NCBI GenBank assembly: GCA_014155875.1
Contig: JACEFZ010004196.1
Location: 1,711,001-1,775,000, forward strand
Source of the DNA: Cepaea nemoralis
Taxonomy: Eukaryota; Mollusca; Gastropoda; Stylommatophora; Helicidae
Direction of reading: 5' to 3'
DNA length: 64,000 nucleotides
The notes below the pieces were generated by a model. It ran no database searches, was not told where the DNA came from, and saw only the letters and a program-made list of their open reading frames with translations. Positions 18,373-32,000 of the stretch are shown one piece after another. How positions within the stretch are numbered: position 1 is the first letter of the stretch; each line of letters opens with the position of its first letter. A program made the position numbers and the translations under genes.

Positions 18373-19870
18373 ACTCTAGCACTCTGACTACTAGTTATAT
18401 CACTCTAGCACTCTGTCCACTAGTTACATCACTCTAGCACTCTGACTACTAGTTACATCACTCTAGCACTCTGACTACTAGTTATATCACTCTAGCACTC
18501 TGTCCACTAGTTACACACTCTAGCACTCTGACTACTAGTTACATCACTCTAGCACTCTGTCCATTAGTTACATCACTCTAGCACCCTGACTACTAGTTAT
18601 ATCACTCTAGCACTCTGTCCACTAGTTACACCACTCTAGCACTCTGACTACTAGTTACATCACTCTAGCACTCTGTCCACTAGTTACACCACTCTAGCAC
18701 TCTGACTACTAGTTACATCACTCTAGCACTCTGACTACTAGTTATATCACTCTAGCACTCTGTCCACTAGTTACACCACTCTAGCACTCTGACTACTAGT
18801 TACATCACTCTAGCACTCTGTCCATTAGTTACATCACTCTAGCACCCTGACTACTAGTTATATCACTCTAGCACTCTGTCCACTAGTTATATCACTCTAG
18901 CACTCTGACTACTAGTTACACCACTCTAGCACTCTGACTACTAGTTATATCACTCTAGCACTCTGACTACTAGTTATATCACTCTAGCACTCTGTCCACT
19001 AGTTACATCACTCTGTCCACTAGTTACATCACTCTAGCACTCTGTCCATTAGTTACATCACTCTAGCACTCTGTCCACTAGTTACATCACTCTAGCACTC
19101 TGTCCACTAGTTACATCACTCTAGCACTCTGACTACTAGTTACATCACTCTAGCACTCTGTCGACTAGTTACATCACTCTAGCACTCTGACTACTAGTTA
19201 CACCACTCTAGTACTCTGTCTACTAGTTACATCACTCTAGCACTCTGACTACTAGTTACACCACTCTAGTACTCTGTCTACTAGTTACATCACTCTAGCA
19301 CTCTGACTACTAGTTACACCACTCTAGTACTCTGTCTACTAGTTACACCACTCTAGTACTCTGTCTACTAGTTACACCACTCTAGTACTCTGTCTACTAG
19401 TTACATCACTCTAGTACTCTGTCTACTAGTTACATCACTCTAGCACTCTGTCTACTAGTTACACCACTCTAGCACTCTGTCTACTAGTTACATCACTCTA
19501 GTACTCTGTCCACTAGTTACACCACTCTAGTACTCTGTCCACTAGTTACACCACTCTAGTACTCTGTCTACTAGTTACACCACTCTAGTACTCTGTCTAC
19601 TAGTTACACCACTCTAGCACTCTGTCCACTAGTTACATCACTCTAGTACTCTGTCCACTAGTTACACCACTCTAGCACTCTGTCTACTAGTTACATCACT
19701 CTAGCACTCTGTCCACTAGTTACATCACTCTAGTACTCTGTCCACTAGTTACATCACTCTAGCACTCTGTCCACTAGTTACATCACTCTAGTACTCTGTC
19801 CACTAGTTACATCACTCTAGTACTCTGTCCACTAGTTACATCACTCTAGTACTCTGTCCACTAGTTACAT
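18373..19870. repeat. Left edge of satellite: mixed variants and 261-bp higher-order duplication
   Basis: Units alternate between GACT and GTCC types with ATATCA, ACATCA and ACACCA endings. The rare sequence GTCCATTAG followed by GCACCCTGACT occurs at about 18559 and again at 18820, 261 bp (nine units) apart, with matching variants between. From about 19200 the AGTACT type becomes common. Confidence 0.85.
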
Positions 19871-22800
19871 CACTCTAGCACTCTGACTCACTAGTTACAT
19901 CCACTCTAGTACTCTGTCCCACTAGTTACATCACTCTAGCACTCCTGTCCTACTAGTTACACCACTCTAGTACTCTGACTACTAGTTACATCACTCTAGC
20001 ACTCTGTCCACTAGTTACACCACTCTAGCACTCTGTCACTACTAGTTACATCACTCTAGCACTCTGTCCACTAGTTACATCACTCTAGCACTCTGATCCT
20101 ACTAGTTATATCACATCTAGCACTCTGTCCACTAGTTACACCCACTCTAGCACTCTGTCCACTAGTTACATCACTCTAGCACTCTGTCCACTAGTTACAT
20201 CACTCTAGCACTCTGTCCACTAGTTACATCACTCTAGCACTCTGTCCCCTAGTTACATCACTCTAGCACTCTGTCCACTAGTTACATCACTCTAGCACTC
20301 TGTCCACTAGTTACATCACTCTAGCACTCTGTCCACTAGTTACATCACTCTAGCACTCTGTCCTCTAGTTACATCACTCTAGCACTCTGTACCACTAGTT
20401 ACATCCACTCTAGCACTCTGTCCACTAGTTAGCACTCACTCTAGCACTCTGTCCTACTAGGTTACATCCACTCTAGCACTCTGTCCTACTAGTTACATCA
20501 CTCTAGCACTCTGTCCACTAGTTACACTCACTCTAGCACTCTGTCCACTAGTTACATCACTCTAGCACTCTGTCCACTAGTTACATCACTCTAGCACTCT
20601 GTCCACCTAGTTACATCCACTCTAGCACTCTGTCCACTAGTTACACCACTCTAGCACTCTGTCCACTAGTTACATCACTCTAGCACTCTGTCTCACTAGT
20701 TACATCACTCTAGCACTCTGTCCACTAGTTACATCACTCTAGCACTCTGTCACTAGTTTACATCATCACTCTAGCACTCTGTCCTAGTACATCACTCTAG
20801 CACTCTGTCTACTAGTTACATCACTCTAGCACTCTGTCCACTAGTTACATCACTCTAGCACTCTGTCCACTAGTTACATCACTCTAGCACTCTGTCCACT
20901 AGTTACATCACTCTAGCACTCTGTCCACTAGTTACATCACTCTAGCATTCTGTCCATTAGTTACATCACACTAGCACTCTGTCCACTAGTTACACCACTC
21001 TAGCACTCTGTCCACTAGTTACATCACTTTAGCACTCTGTCCACTAGTTACATCACTCTAGCACTCTTTCCACTAGTTACATCACTGTAGCACCCTGTCC
21101 ACTAGTTACATCACTCTAGCACTCTGACTACTAGTTACATCACTCTAGCACTCTGTCCACTAGTTACACCACTCTAGCACTCTGTCCACTAGTTACATCA
21201 CTCTAGCACTCTGTCCACTAGTTACATCACTCTAGCACTCTGACTACTAGTTATATCACTCTAGCACTCTGTCCCCTAGTTACACCACTCTAGCACTCTG
21301 ACTACTAGTTACACCACTCTAGCACTCTGACTACTAGTTACACCACTCTAGTACTCTTACTACTAGTTACATCACTCTAGCATTCTGTCCATTAGTTACA
21401 TCACTCTAGCACTCTGTCCACTAGTTACATCACTCTAGCACTCTGTCCACTAGTTACATCACTCTAGCACTCTGTCCACTAGTTACATCACTCTAGCACT
21501 CTGACTACTAGTTATATCACTCTAGCACTCTGTCCCCTAGTTACACCACTCTAGCACTCTGTCCACTAGTTACATCACTCTAGCACTCTGTCCACTAGTT
21601 ACATCACTCTAGCACTCTGTCCACTAGTTACATCACTCTAGCACTCTGTCCCCTAGTTACACCACTCTAGCACTCTGTCCCCTAGTTACACCACTCTAGC
21701 ACTCTGTCCACTAGTTACACCACTCTAGCACTCTGTCCACTAGTTACATCACTCTAGCACTCTGACTACTAGTTATATCACTCTAGCACTCTGTCCCCTA
21801 GTTACACCACTCTAGCACTCTGTCCCCTAGTTACACCACTCTAGCACTCTGTCCACTAGTTACACCACTCTAGCACTCTGTCCCCTAGTTACCACCACTC
21901 TAGCACTCTGTCCTACTAGTTACATCACTCTAGCACTCTGTACCTAGTTACATCACTCTAGCACTCTGTCCCTAGTTACACCACTCTAGCACTCTGTCCA
22001 CTAGTTACACCACTCTAGCACTCTGTCCACTAGTTACACCACTCTAGCACTCTGTCCCACTAGTTACATCCACTCTAGCACTCTGTCCACTAGTTACACC
22101 ACTTCTAGCACTCTGTCCACTAGTTACACCACTCTAGCACTCTGTCCCTAGTTACATCACTCTAGCACTCTGTCCACTAGTTACATCCACTCTAGCACTC
22201 TGACTACTAGTTACATCACTCTAGCACTCTGAGTACTAGTTATATCACTCTAGCACTCTGTCCACTAGTTACATCACTCTAGCACTCTGCTACCTAGTTA
22301 CATCACTCTAGCACTCTGTCCACTAGTTACATCACTCTAGCACTCTGTCCACTAGTTACATCACTCTAGCACTCTGGTCCACTAGTTACATCACTCTAGC
22401 ACTCTGTCCACTAGTTACATCACTCTAGCACTCTGTCCACTAGTTACATCACTCTAGCACTCTGTCCACTAGTTACATCACTCTAGCACTCTGTCCACTA
22501 GTTACATCACTCTAGCACTCTGTCCACTAGTTACATCACTCTAGCACTCTGATTACTAGTTATATCACTCTAGCGCTCTGTCCACTAGTTACACCACTCT
22601 AGCACTCTGTCTACTAGTTACACCACTCTAGCACTCTGACTACTAGTTACATCACTCTAGCACTCTGACTACTAGTTACATCACTCTAGCACTCTGTCCA
22701 CTAGTTACACCACTCTAGCACTCTGTCCACTAGTTACATCACTCTAGCACTCTGTCCACTAGTTACATCACTCTAGCACTCTGTCCACTAGTTACATCAC

Positions 22801-25800
22801 TCTAGCACTCTGTCCACTAGTTACATCATTCTAGCACTCTGTCCACTAGTTACACCACTCTAGCACTCTGTCTACTAGTTACATCACTCTAGCACTCTGA
22901 CTACTAGTTACACCACTCTAGCACTCTGACTACTAGTTACATCACTCTAGCACTCTGAGTACTAGTTACATCACTCTAGCACTCTGTCCACTAGTTACAT
23001 CACTCTAGCACTCTGACTACTAGTTACATCACTCTAGCACTCTGTCCACTAGTTACATCACTCTAGCACTCTGTACTAGTTACATCACTCTAGCACTCTG
23101 TCTACTAGTTACATCACTCTAGCACTCTGTCTACTAGTTACATCACTCTAGCACTCTGTCCACTAGTTACATCACTCTAGCACTCTGTCCACTAGTTACA
23201 TCACTCTAGCACTCTGTCCACTAGTTACATCACTCTAGCACTCTGTCCACTAGTTACATCACTCTAGCACTCTGACTACTAGTTACACCACTCTAGCACT
23301 CTGACTACTAGTTACATCACTCTAGCACTCTGTCCACTAGTTACACCACTCTAGTACTCTGACTACTAGTTACATCACTCTAGCACTCTGTCCACTAGTT
23401 ACACCACTCTAAGTACTCTGAGCTACTAGTTACATCCACTCTAGCCACTCTGTACTACTAAGTTACACCACTCGAGTAACTCTGACTACTAGTTACATCA
23501 CTCTAGCACTCCTGAGTCCACTAGGTGACATCACTCTTAGCACTCTGAGTCACTAGTTACATCACTCCTATCACACTCTGAGTCAACTAGTTACATCACT
23601 CTAGCACTCTGCGTAACTAGTTACATCACTCTAGCAACTCTGTCTTACTAGGTACACAATCAACCACTCCTAGTAACTCTGTCCCACTAGGTACACCACT
23701 CTAGCACTCTGACTACTAGTTAACATCACTCTAGCACATCTGTCCACTAGTTACACACACTCTAGCACTCTGTACTACTAGTTACACCACCTCTAGTACT
23801 CTGTACTACTAGTTACATCACCTCTAGTAACTCTGACTACTAGTTACATCACTCTAAGCACTCTGACTACTAGTTACACCACTCTAGCACTCTGACGACT
23901 ACAATTACACCACTCTAGTACTCTGACTACTAGTTACACCACTCTAGTACTCTGTCCACTAGTTACACCACTCTAGCACTCTGTCCACTAGTTACACCAC
24001 TCTAGTACTCTGTCCACTAGTTACATCACTCTAGCACTCTGACTACTAGTTACACCACTCTAGCACTCTGTCCTACTAGTTAACCACTCTAGTACTCTGC
24101 TCCACTAGTTACACCACTCTACCTCGAACTACTAGTTACACCACTCGTAGCACTCTGCACTACTAGTTACACCACTCTAGCACTCTGCTCACTAGTTACA
24201 CCACTCTAGCACTCTGTCCACTAGTTACACCACTCTAGCACTCTGTCACTAGTTACATCACTCTAGCACTCTGCACTACTAGTTACCATCACTCTAGCAC
24301 TTCTGACTACTAGTTACACCACTCTAGCACTCTGACTACTAGTTACACCACTCTAGTAACTCTGACTACTAGTTACACCACTCTAGCACTCTGACTACTA
24401 GTTACACCACTCTGAGCACTCTGTACTAGTTACACCCACTCTAGCACTCTGTCCACTAGTTACACCACTCTAGTACTCTGTCCACTAGTTACACCACTCT
24501 AGTACTCTGTCCACTAGTTACACCACTCTAGTACTCTGTCCACTAGTTACACCACTCTAGTACTCTGTCCACTAGTTACACCACTCTAGTACTCTGTCCA
24601 CTAGTTACACCACTCTAGTACTCTGTCCACTAGTTACACCACTCTAGTACTCTGTCCACTAGTTACACCACTCTAGTACTCTGTCCACTAGTTACACCAC
24701 TCTAGCACTCTGTCCACTAGTTACACCACTCTAGTACTCTGTCCACTAGTTACACCACTCTAGTACTCTGTCCACTAGTTACACCACTCTAGTACTCTGT
24801 CCACTAGTTACACCACTCTAGTACTCTGTCCACTAGTTACACCACTCTAGTACTCTGTCCACTAGTTACACCACTCTAGTACTCTGTCCACTAGTTACAC
24901 CACTCTAGTACTCTGTCCACTAGTTACACCACTCTAGTACTCTGTCCACTAGTTACACCACTCTAGTACTCTGTCCACTAGTTACATCACTCTAGTACTC
25001 TGTCCACTAGTTACACCACTCTAGTACTCTGTCCACTAGTTACACCACTCTAGTACTCTGTCCACTAGTTACACCACTCTAGTACTCTGTCCACTAGTTA
25101 CACCACTCTAGCACTCTGTCCACTAGTTACACCACTCTAGTACTCTGTCCACTAGTTACACCACTCTAGTACTCTGTCTACTAGTTACACCACTCTAGTA
25201 CTCTGTCCACTAGTTACACCACTCTAGTACTCTGTCCACTAGTTACACCACTCTAGTACTCTGTCCACTAGTTACACCACTCTAGTACTCTGTCCACTAG
25301 TTACACCACTCTAGTACTCTGTCCACTAGTTACACCACTCTAGTACTCTGTCCACTAGTTACACCACTCTAGTACTCTGTCCACTAGTTACACCACTCTA
25401 GTACTCTGTCCACTAGTTACACCACTCTAGTACTCTGTCCACTAGTTACATCACTCTAGCAACTCTGACTACTAGTTACAGACACCAACTCTAGCACTCT
25501 GATCACTATGTTACACCACTCTAGTACTCTGACTACTAGTTAACCACATCTAGCACTCTGACTACTAGGTTACACCACTCTAGTACTCTGCCTACCTAAG
25601 TTACCACCTACTCTACCACTCTGTCCACTAGTACTACACACTCTAGCACTCTGTACCACTAGTACACCACTCTAGTACTATGTCACTATAGTTACATCAC
25701 TCTAGCAATCTGACTACTAGTTTACATCCACTCTAGCACTACTGTCCACTAGTTACATCACTCTTAGCCCTCGGACTACTAGTTACACCACTCTAGCACT

Positions 25801-26029
25801 CTGTCACTAGTTACACCACTCTAGCACTCTGTCCACTAGTTACACCACTCTAGCACTCTGTCCACTAGTTACATCACTCTAGTACTCTGTCCACTAGTCT
25901 ACACCACTCTAGCACTCTGACTAATAGTTACACACCACTCTAGCACTCTGTCCACTAGTTACACCACTCTAGTACATCTGTCCACTAGTTACACCACTCT
26001 AGCACTCTGTCCTACTAGTTACACCACTC

Positions 26030-29000
26030 TAGCACTCTGACTACTAGTTACACCACTCTAGCACTCTGTCCACTAGTTACACCACTCTAGTACTCTGTCC
26101 ACTAGTTACACCACTCTAGCACTCTGTCCACTAGTTACACCACTCTAGTACTCTGTCCACTAGTTACACCACTCTAGCACTCTGTCCACTAGTTACACCA
26201 CTCTAGTACTCTGTCCACTAGTTACACCACTCTAGTACTCTGTCTACTAGTTACACCACTCTAGTACTCTGTCCACTAGTTACACCACTCTAGTACTCTG
26301 TCCACTAGTTACACCACTCTAGTACTCTGTCTACTAGTTACACCACTCTAGTACTCTGTCCACTAGTTACACCACTCTAGTACTCTGTCCACTAGTACTC
26401 TGTACTAGTTACACCACTCTAGTACTCTGTCCACTAGTTACACCACTCTAGTACTCTGTCTACTAGTTACACCACTCTAGCACTCTGTCCACTAGTTACA
26501 CCACTCTAGTACTCTGTCCACTAGTTACACCACTCTAGTACTCTGTCCACTAGTTACACCACTCTAGCACTCTGTCCACTAGTTACACCACTCTAGTACT
26601 CTGTCCACTAGTTACACCACTCTAGTACTCTGTCCACTAGTTACACCACTCTAGTACTCTGTCCACTAGTTACACCACTCTAGTACTCTGTCCACTAGTT
26701 ACACCACTCTAGTACTCTGTCCACTAGTTACACCACTCTAGTACTCTGTCTACTAGTTACACCACTCTAGCACTCTGTCCACTAGTTACACCACTCTAGT
26801 ACTCTGTCCACTAGTTACACCACTCTAGTACTCTGTCCACTAGTTACACCACTCTAGTACTCTGTCCACTAGTTACACCACTCTAGTACTCTGTCCACTA
26901 GTTACACCACTCTAGTACTCTGTCCACTAGTTACACCACTCTAGTACTCTGTCCACTAGTTACACCACTCTAGTACTCTGACTACTAGTTACACCACTCT
27001 AGTACTCTGACTACTAGTTACACCACTCTAGCACTCTGACTACTAGTTACACCACTCTAGTACTCTGACTACTAGTTACACCACTCTAGCACTCTGTCCA
27101 CTAGTTACACCACTCTAGCACTCTGTCCACTAGTTACACACTCTAGTACTCTGTCCACTAGTTACATCACTCTAGCACTCTGACTACTAGTTACACCACT
27201 CTAGTACTCTGACTACTAGTTACACCACTCTAGTACTCTGTCCACTAGTTACACCACTCTAGTACTCTGTCTACTAGTTACACCACTCTAGTACTCTGTA
27301 CACTAGTTACACCACTCTAGCACTCTGTCCACTAGTTACACCACTCTAGTACTCTGTCTACTAGTTACACCACTCTAGTACTCTGTCCACTAGTTACACC
27401 ACTCTAGTACTCTGTCTACTAGTTACACCACTCTAGTACTCTGTCCACTAGTTACACCACTCTAGCACTCTGTCCACTAGTTACACCACTCTAGTACTCT
27501 GTCCACTAGTTACACCACTCTAGTACTCTGTCCACTAGTTACACCACTCTAGCACTCTGTCTACTAGTTACACCACTCTAGTACTCTGTCTACTAGTTAC
27601 ACCACTCTAGCACTCTGTCCACTAGTTACACCACTCTAGTACTCTGTCCACTAGTTACACCACTCTAGTACTCTGTCCACTAGTTACACCACTCTAGTAC
27701 TCTGTCCACTAGTTACACCACTCTAGTACTCTGTCTACTAGTTACACCACTCTAGCACTCTGTCCACTAGTTACACCACTCTAGTACTCTGTCCACTAGT
27801 TACACCACTCTAGTACTCTGTCCACTAGTTACACCACTCTAGTACTCTGTCCACTAGTTACACCACTCTAGTACTCTGTCCACTAGTTACACCACTCTAG
27901 TACTCTGTCCACTAGTTACACCACTCTAGTACTCTGTCCACTAGTTACACCACTCTAGTACTCTGTCCACTAGTTACACCACTCTAGTACTCTGTACTAG
28001 TTACACCACTCTAGCACTCTGTCCACTAGTTACACCACTCTAGTACTCTGTCCACTAGTTACACCACTCTAGTACTCTGTCCACTAGTTACACCACTCTA
28101 GTACTCTGTCCACTAGTTACACCACTCTAGTACTCTGTCACTAGTTACACCACTCTAGTACTCTGTCCACTAGTTACACCACTCTAGTACTCTGTCCACT
28201 AGTTACACCACTCTAGTACTCTGTCCACTAGTTACACCACTCTAGTACTCTGTCCACTAGTTACACCACTCTAGTACTCTGTCCACTAGTTACACCACTC
28301 TAGTACTCTGTCCACTAGTTACACCACTCTAGTACTCTGTCCACTAGTTACACCACTCTAGTACTCTGTCTACTAGTTACACCACTCTAGTACTCTGTCC
28401 ACTAGTTACACCACTCTAGTACTCTGTCCACTAGTTACACCACTCTAGTACTCTGTCCACTAGTTACACCACTCTAGTACTCTGTCCACTAGTTACACCA
28501 CTCTAGTACTCTGTCCACTAGTTACACCACTCTAGTACTCTGTCCACTAGTTACACCACTCTAGTACTCTGTCCACTAGTTACACCACTCTAGTACTCTG
28601 TCCACTAGTTACACCACTCTAGTACTCTGTCCACTAGTTACACCACTCTAGTACTCTGTCTACTAGTTACACCACTCTAGTACTCTGTCCACTAGTTACA
28701 CCACTCTAGTACTCTGTCCACTAGTTACACCACTCTAGTACTCTGTCCACTAGTTACACCACTCTAGTACTCTGTCCACTAGTTACACCACTCTAGTACT
28801 CTGTCCACTAGTTACACCACTCTAGTACTCTGTCCACTAGTTACACCACTCTAGTACTCTGTCCACTAGTTACACCACTCTAGTACTCTGTCCACTAGTT
28901 ACACCACTCTAGTACTCTGTCCACTAGTTACACCACTCTAGTACTCTGTCCACTAGTTACACCACTCTAGTACTCTGTCCACTAGTTACACCACTCTAGT

Positions 29001-32000
29001 ACTCTGTCCACTAGTTACACCACTCTAGTACTCTGTCCACTAGTTACACCACTCTAGTACTCTGTCCACTAGTTACACCACTCTAGTACTCTGTCCACTA
29101 GTTACACCACTCTAGTACTCTGTCCACTAGTTACACCACTCTAGTACTCTGTCCACTAGTTACACCACTCTAGTACTCTGTCCACTAGTTACACCACTCT
29201 AGTACTCTGTCCACTAGTTACACCACTCTAGTACTCTGTCCACTAGTTACACCACTCTAGTACTCTGTCTACTAGTTACACCACTCTAGTACTCTGTCCA
29301 CTAGTTACACCACTCTAGTACTCTGTCCACTAGTTACACCACTCTAGTACTCTGTCCACTAGTTACACCACTCTAGTACTCTGTCCACTAGTTACACCAC
29401 TCTAGTACTCTGTCCACTAGTTACACCACTCTAGTACTCTGTCTACTAGTTACACCACTCTAGTACTCTGTCCACTAGTTACACCACTCTAGTACTCTGT
29501 CCACTAGTTACACCACTCTAGTACTCTGTCCACTAGTTACACCACTCTAGTACTCTGTCCACTAGTTACACCACTCTAGTACTCTGTCCACTAGTTACAC
29601 CACTCTAGTACTCTGTCCACTAGTTACACCACTCTAGTACTCTGTCCACTAGTTACACCACTCTAGTACTCTGTCCACTAGTTACACCACTCTAGTACTC
29701 TGTCCACTAGTTACACCACTCTAGTACTCTGTCCACTAGTTACACCACTCTAGTACTCTGTCCACTAGTTACACCACTCTAGTACTCTGTCCACTAGTTA
29801 CACCACTCTAGTACTCTGTCCACTAGTTACACCACTCTAGCTGTCCACTAGTTACACCACTCTAGTACTCTGTCCACTAGTTACACCACTCTAGTACTCT
29901 GTCCACTAGTTACACCACTCTAGTACTCTGTCCACTAGTTACACCACTCTAGTACTCTGTCCACTAGTTACACCACTCTAGTACTCTGTCCACTAGTTAC
30001 ACCACTCTAGTACTCTGTCCACTAGTTACACCACTCTAGTACTCTGTCCACTAGTTACACCACTCTAGTACTCTGTCCACTAGTTACACCACTCTAGTAC
30101 TCTGTCCACTAGTTACACCACTCTAGTACTCTGTCCACTAGTTACACCACTCTAGTACTCTGTCCACTAGTTACACCACTCTAGTACTCTGTCCACTAGT
30201 TACACCACTCTAGTACTCTGTCCACTAGTTACACCACTCTAGTACTCTGTCCACTAGTTACACCACTCTAGTACTCTGTCCACTAGTTACACCACTCTAG
30301 TACTCTGTCCACTAGTTACACCACTCTAGTACTCTGTCCACTAGTTACACCACTCAGTACTCTGTACTAGTTACACCACTCTAGTACTCTGTCCACTAGT
30401 TACACCACTCTAGTACTCTGTCCACTAGTTACACCACTCTAGTACTCTGTCCACTAGTTACACCACTCTAGTACTCTGTCCACTAGTTACACCACTCTAG
30501 TACTCTGTCCACTAGTTACACCACTCTAGTACTCTGTCCACTAGTTACACCACTCTAGTACTCTGTCCACTAGTTACACCACTCTAGTACTCTGTCCACT
30601 AGTTTACACCACTCTAGTACTCTGTCCACTAGTTACACCACTCTAGTACTCTGTCCACTAGTTACACCACTCTAGTACTCTGTCCACTAGTTACACCACT
30701 CTAGTACTCTGTCCACTAGTTACACCACTCTAGTACTCTGTCCACTAGTTACACCACTCTAGTACTCTGTCCACTAGTTACACCACTCTAGTACTCTGTC
30801 CACTAGTTACACCACTCTAGTACTCTGTCCACTAGTTACACCACTCTAGTACTCTGTCCACTAGTTACACCACTCTAGTACTCTGTCTACTAGTTACACC
30901 ACTCTAGTACTCTGTCCACTAGTTACACCACTCTAGTACTCTGTCCACTAGTTACACCACTCTAGTACTCTGTCCACTAGTTACACCACTCTAGTACTCT
31001 GTCCACTAGTTACACCACTCTAGTACTCTGTCCACTAGTTACACCACTCTAGTACTCTGTCCACTAGTTACACCACTCTAGTACTCTGTCCACTAGTTAC
31101 ACCACTCTAGTACTCTGTCCACTAGTTACACCACTCTAGTACTCTGTCCACTAGTTACACCACTCTAGTACTCTGTCCACTAGTTACACCACTCTAGTAC
31201 TCTGTCCACTAGTTACACCACTCTAGTACTCTGTCCACTAGTTACACCACTCTAGTACTCTGTCCACTAGTTACACCACTCTAGTACTCTGTCCACTAGT
31301 TACACCACTCTAGTACTCTGTCCACTAGTTACACCACTCTAGTACTCTGTCCACTAGTTACACCACTCTAGTACTCTGTCCACTAGTTACACCACTCTAG
31401 TACTCTGTCCACTAGTTACACCACTCTAGTACTCTGTCCACTAGTTACACCACTCTAGTACTCTGTCCACTAGTTACACCACTCTAGTACTCTGTCCACT
31501 AGTTACACCACTCTAGTACTCTGTCCACTAGTTACACCACTCTAGTACTCTGTCCACTAGTTACACCACTCTAGTACTCTGTCCACTAGTTACACCACTC
31601 TAGTACTCTGTCCACTAGTTACACCACTCTAGTACTCTGTCCACTAGTTACACCACTCTAGTACTCTGTCCACTAGTTACACCACTCTAGTACTCTGTCC
31701 ACTAGTTACACCACTCTAGTACTCTGTCCACTAGTTACACCACTCTAGTACTCTGTCCACTAGTTACACCACTCTAGTACTCTGTCCACTAGTTACACCA
31801 CTCTAGTACTCTGTCCACTAGTTACACCACTCTAGTACTCTGTCCACTAGTTACACCACTCTAGTACTCTGTCCACTAGTTACACCACTCTAGTACTCTG
31901 TCCACTAGTTACACCACTCTAGTACTCTGTCCACTAGTTACACCACTCTAGTACTCTGTCTACTAGTTACACCACTCTAGTACTCTGTCCACTAGTTACA

